A model generated the notes under the pieces. It searched no databases, had not been told where the DNA came from, and saw only the letters and a program-made list of their open reading frames with translations. Positions 61,460-64,000 of a stretch of 64,000 bases of DNA are shown in pieces. Location of the stretch: the NCBI RefSeq assembly GCF_914271435.1, contig NZ_CAJZAI010000011.1, forward strand, positions 112,843 through 176,842, read 5' to 3'. A program made the position numbers and the translations under genes. The first letter of the stretch is position 1; each line of letters starts with the position of its first letter. This DNA comes from Cupriavidus laharis (GTDB lineage: Bacteria; Pseudomonadota; Gammaproteobacteria; Burkholderiales; Burkholderiaceae).

Positions 61460-61496
61460 AAAAAGAACCCGCGCTCACCGGGGAAGGGGCGCGGGT
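61460..61496 (-). terminator. candidate intrinsic terminator reading leftward
   Basis: Stem ACCCGCGC / GCGCGGGT with a 14-base loop, followed on the minus strand by TTCTTTTTG. It could end transcripts coming from the AbiE operon about 350 bp away. Confidence 0.5.
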
Positions 61497-61620
61497 GGTA
61501 GCAGGCCTACCCCCGCAGGATACGGCGATATAAACATTGGGCAATACTGGATTAAACGCCATTTTCCCCAGCAGTTCTGGGGGCGACGTTGACGCCGCGT
61601 CGACCCTGCAATCGCAATTG

Positions 61621-61671
61621 CCGTGTTGTGACACGGACTGAAGGAGGAGGAGCACTTTCACGCGTGAAAGT
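61621..61671. other. hairpin plus 18-bp perfect palindrome
   Basis: CCGTGT-TGTG-ACACGG (61621-61636) is followed 17 bp later by the perfect palindrome ACTTTCACGCGTGAAAGT (61654-61671). The second has the TTCAC..GTGAA core of parS-like partition sites and could be a ParB or repressor site. Confidence 0.5.
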
Positions 61672-61693
61672 CAGTTGGCTGTCGACCCCATGC

Positions 61694-61785
61694 GTCACCG
61701 TGCAGGAAGATCACCGTCATTCCGATGCCCTATCAGCGTCGACTTCCGGGCTGGAGCGCAACAACGCGCGGCGACAGTAAGCCCG
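61694..61785 (+). pseudogene. short relic of an SRAP gene
   Basis: The sequence TCACCGTCATTCCGATGCCC and the following TATCAG...CTTCCGGGCTGGA nearly repeat the stretch of the SRAP gene around 50385-50430 that encodes LTVIPMRYQCRLPGW. Only about 90 bp survive, with the NARRDS region possibly at the end (AACAACGCGCGGCGACAG). Confidence 0.6.
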
Positions 61786-61844
61786 ATCACACCAGCAGCC
61801 CGCAACGCTGAACCGCCGGCTTCCAAAACCTCCCGACCCGGACA

Positions 61845-62765
61845 TCAGACCCGGTTAAGGCCGGCTTCCAGTAATGCAGCCTGCGCCGAAAAGTCGCTGG
61901 GTCGTCGCTGGCGGAAGGTTTCCAGATTGCTGAGCTTCCATCGCAGTGCCGGCATTTCCGCGGCATGCCGGCATTGCAGCAGGGACCAATCAGGTTTCGC
62001 ACGGGCCAGGCCACACAGGAATTGCTTCTGAGCCGCACTCAGCCGTCGCGGCAATTCCTGACGCAGTCGCGCGCGAGCCTCCAGCAAAGTTTCCAGGGAA
62101 CAGGGAACTTCAGTCATGCCGACAAATGCCCGGTCGTACTCTGCGGCAATATCCTTGTCGTTGCCGAGAAGGACTTCATGCGTGGGCCGGTTGTGGCCTG
62201 CTAGATAGACCACGAAGCATTCCACCATGCCGTCGGTAAGGCTGCCCGATTCATAGAGTTGCCACACGTCGAACAGGTCGCGGGGATGCTGCCGGTCCAG
62301 CGCGGCCACCAGCTTGCCTGCGTAAAGTTCATCCTGCGCGAGGATCGGCAGCTCAAACTCGACGCCGAACAGGTCGCTGGCCTTGGCACACAACGGCCGG
62401 TGCTCCACCGGCAATACGGTGCCACGGAACACCACGTTCACCTCAACCTTCACTTGGCTCGTCTCGTTCTCAACGATCAGCTTGGTTTCTCCGAGATCCT
62501 TGGCCCGGATCAGGCGCGTTTGTAGGCCCAGCGGCTGAACCCGTTCCCCGACGGCAGCCAACTCCTGGTTGATCGCCCGGAGCGCCTCATCGCGCGGCAC
62601 TTGCCACGGCAGGTACACCACGTCGATATCAACCGACAGACGTGGCATGTTCTGCACGAAAAGGTTGATGCCGGTGCCGCCCTTGATGGCGAAGATGTCG
62701 TTGGCGAACACGTCGGGAGCGACGGTCAGCAGCAAGCGAACGGTGTCTGCGTAGGATTTATCCAC
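61845..62765 (-). CDS. abiEii: AbiEii-family nucleotidyltransferase toxin
   Basis: 306 residues from GTG 62765, overlapping the antitoxin stop by 8 bp. The nucleotidyltransferase signature IFAIKGGTGINLFVQNMPRL followed by SVDIDVVYLP supplies the GG/T and D-x-D residues; a further motif is FELPILAQDELYAGKLVAAL. AbiEii toxins use NTPs to modify RNA (tRNA acceptor ends for the related MenT enzymes) and abort phage growth. The gene follows the antitoxin as in type IV AbiE systems. Confidence 0.88.
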   Translation of the reverse strand: MDKSYADTVRLLLTVAPDVFANDIFAIKGGTGINLFVQNMPRLSVDIDVVYLPWQVPRDEALRAINQELAAVGERVQPLGLQTRLIRAKDLGETKLIVENETSQVKVEVNVVFRGTVLPVEHRPLCAKASDLFGVEFELPILAQDELYAGKLVAALDRQHPRDLFDVWQLYESGSLTDGMVECFVVYLAGHNRPTHEVLLGNDKDIAAEYDRAFVGMTEVPCSLETLLEARARLRQELPRRLSAAQKQFLCGLARAKPDWSLLQCRHAAEMPALRWKLSNLETFRQRRPSDFSAQAALLEAGLNRV

Positions 62766-63516
62766 GGGGTTTTAAGCTAAGCAAAGTGCCGTCGTCCAAT
62801 CGGCTCATCCAGCGCTTGGGGCTGCCAGTACGGACCGCGTACTGGTCCAGCAGGGTATCTACGTCCACGAGGTTCGTTTCGCGTGCCCATGTGAGGAACA
62901 GGCGTACTGCCTTCACGCTGGTACAGCATGCCAGCAACCGTCCCAGCAGATCCTTTCGGGGCGAGCGCAACCCGTCAAAAAGATTACGAGCCTCTTCCAG
63001 GCTTTGCTTGACACCCACCTCGTACAGCAGCTCGAGCATGGCGCGTTCGGGCGTGGCAACGTGCAACCCTTCAGGCAGGCTCGGCGGGGTGGTCAGCGTT
63101 TTTCGTGTCAATTCGTCGTCGGGCCAATCGAACAGGTGAGCATGGACGTAGCGCGCGGGAAAACGCTTCGTGAACCAGGTCGGCAAGGGAAAGCGGTTGT
63201 CGCCCCATAGCACCAGTGCATCCCGGCTGACTACGTTGTGCCTCACCCCTTGCCATGCCAGCGCACTTTTGCCGCCGACATGAAGCCCCGGCACCCGCCT
63301 CTGGAGAAACAATAATGCGCCGTAGACACTGAAGTCGTCGTTCGGGTAAGCGTAGACCCCTTGGGCGAGACGCACGAGCCACCCGCCGTCGACGTAATGA
63401 GCGGCGAGCTGGGGCGAAACCCCGAATTGACTCAGCACGGCAAGGTCGAACGGGGCTCCGCGGGGCAGTTCCGCCTGTAGGCGCTTGATTACATCAAATC
63501 GAGAATTTAACTCCAT
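62758..63516 (-). CDS. abiEi: AbiEi-family antitoxin/transcriptional regulator
   Basis: 252 residues (MELNSRFDVIKRLQAELPRG). An N-terminal winged-helix part (LAVLSQFGVSPQLAAHYVDG, WLVRLAQGVYAYPNDDF) precedes the DUF6088/AbiEi C-terminal antitoxin domain (GGKSALAWQGVRHNV, HVATPERAMLELLYEVGVKQ, LLACCTSVKAVRLFLTWARE). It represses the operon through inverted repeats in AbiE systems and neutralises the toxin. The pair is complete. Confidence 0.87.
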   Translation of the reverse strand: MELNSRFDVIKRLQAELPRGAPFDLAVLSQFGVSPQLAAHYVDGGWLVRLAQGVYAYPNDDFSVYGALLFLQRRVPGLHVGGKSALAWQGVRHNVVSRDALVLWGDNRFPLPTWFTKRFPARYVHAHLFDWPDDELTRKTLTTPPSLPEGLHVATPERAMLELLYEVGVKQSLEEARNLFDGLRSPRKDLLGRLLACCTSVKAVRLFLTWARETNLVDVDTLLDQYAVRTGSPKRWMSRLDDGTLLSLKPRG

Positions 63517-64000
63517 GTTTGTAATTTTACACCCGATCTAATCGGTCGCGGCTAAAACAGGCGGAATGCTCTGGAAATAGTAGATAGCTTTATTATTCCG
63601 ACACAATCTAATCACTCTTGTTCCCCGACAGATGGCCATCCCGCCCTGACGAACTACGCGCGTAGGCTACGCTTGTACGTTGAAACAAACCATCCGCAGG
63701 TCGCAGCAAGCCGTCGTTGATGCGCCGCCGCCGACGTACCAGGGCGGCGCTACGCTGGTGTCGCAGTCATCACCGGAAGAAAGCACTGACAGGCGTTTTT
63801 GCTCCCGTCTGCTGCCGGCTGTGGGTATGGATCCCTCGCGACCGGCACCCTCCCTCTGCAACGATTTAACATAAGTTTTCTTATGCGCACTACTGGTATG
63901 TTCTGAGGTGTTGCGTGTAGTACGGGTTGGAGACTTCAGATACCGCAACGGAAAAGTGCTTTTATGGTATCTTTCGCCGTTGCGTTTTGTTGTGGGTTTT
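63517..64000. other. window end without a gene
   Basis: AT-richer DNA upstream of abiEi, with its promoter presumably in 63517-63640. Apart from the dif-like site (63864-63891) and an inverted repeat CGCAACGG/CCGTTGCG (about 63948-63990), nothing is supported. Frames of 60-90 codons on both strands have no ribosome-binding site. Confidence 0.45.
63864..63891 (-). other. dif: XerC/XerD dif-like recombination site
   Basis: On the minus strand the 11-bp left arm is AGTGCGCATAA and the right arm TTATGTTAAAT, separated by the 6-bp centre GAAAAC. The arms match E. coli dif (GGTGCGCATAA and TTATGTTAAAT) at 21 of 22 positions; the centre differs from the usual TGTATA. It is either a replicon terminus or the attachment site of a Xer-using element. 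Confidence 0.8.

Larger units (their letters stand above)
60934..61844. other. 911-bp region of remnants and palindromes
   Basis: No intact gene is supported. It holds a candidate terminator (61460-61496), a hairpin and an 18-bp palindrome (61621-61671) and a short relic of an SRAP gene (about 61694-61785). Frames of 75-138 codons occur on both strands but lack starts, ribosome-binding sites or recognisable motifs. Confidence 0.5.

Noticed and set aside
1..64000. CRISPR arrays or rRNA genes
   Set aside because: No series of regularly spaced 25-40-bp repeats and no 16S/23S/5S-like stretches were seen on reading through the window.

Overview
The window looks like an accessory (genomic-island or megaplasmid) stretch of a Burkholderiaceae betaproteobacterium, most likely Cupriavidus or Ralstonia. 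This rests on the GC-rich coding style, polyproline and MvaT/Bph-type H-NS proteins, a histone H1-like Lys/Ala-rich protein, a relic of an intracellular PHB depolymerase, an imuA-imuB-dnaE2 cassette and a LigD of PE-ligase-polymerase order. The assignment is inference from gene content; no rRNA or species-defining gene is present.

1-20.4 kb is mobile DNA. A Tn3-family transposase broken by one in-frame stop (474-3428) is followed by an H-NS-like gene and a 3'-truncated cpoB. A 15.5-kb Tn3-type transposon (4656-20196) with 38-bp terminal inverted repeats follows. Its cargo is a hybrid histidine kinase and a REC-EAL c-di-GMP phosphodiesterase, lying between two copies of a tyrosine-recombinase 3' end. 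Its own transposase is split near the start codon by an IS66-family element (17007-20025) with a perfect 8-bp target duplication.

20.4-44.6 kb is a dense defence island: a PRTase-SLOG gene pair; an E2-type (short type II) CBASS operon with an S-4TM membrane effector; a divergent operon of XRE regulator, ImmA/IrrE protease, ImmA-macrodomain fusion, kinase-adenylosuccinate-synthetase-like fusion, ART-like protein and P-loop kinase; a Gabija-like OLD nuclease/UvrD helicase pair whose last codons are replaced by an IS5 insertion; an IS630 element; and a four-gene Wadjet (JetC-B-A-D) condensin system. The XRE-to-kinase operon (25393-31378) is the best candidate for an undescribed system: it combines a PurZ-like synthetase (Ser in place of the catalytic Asp), two nucleotide-kinase-like domains, an ADP-ribosylation writer candidate and a macrodomain eraser candidate.

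44.9-64 kb holds an HNH nuclease, tRNA-Leu(GAG), a DEDDh exonuclease, H-NS and histone-like proteins, a divergent tRNA-Met-like gene, and DNA repair genes: SRAP/HMCES-like, a ligD pseudogene, and the LexA-controlled imuA-imuB-dnaE2 mutasome. It also has a NYN/LOTUS RNase-like protein and an AbiE toxin-antitoxin pair. A near-canonical XerCD dif-like site lies at 63864-63891, suggesting that the window ends near a replicon terminus or a Xer-integrated element.
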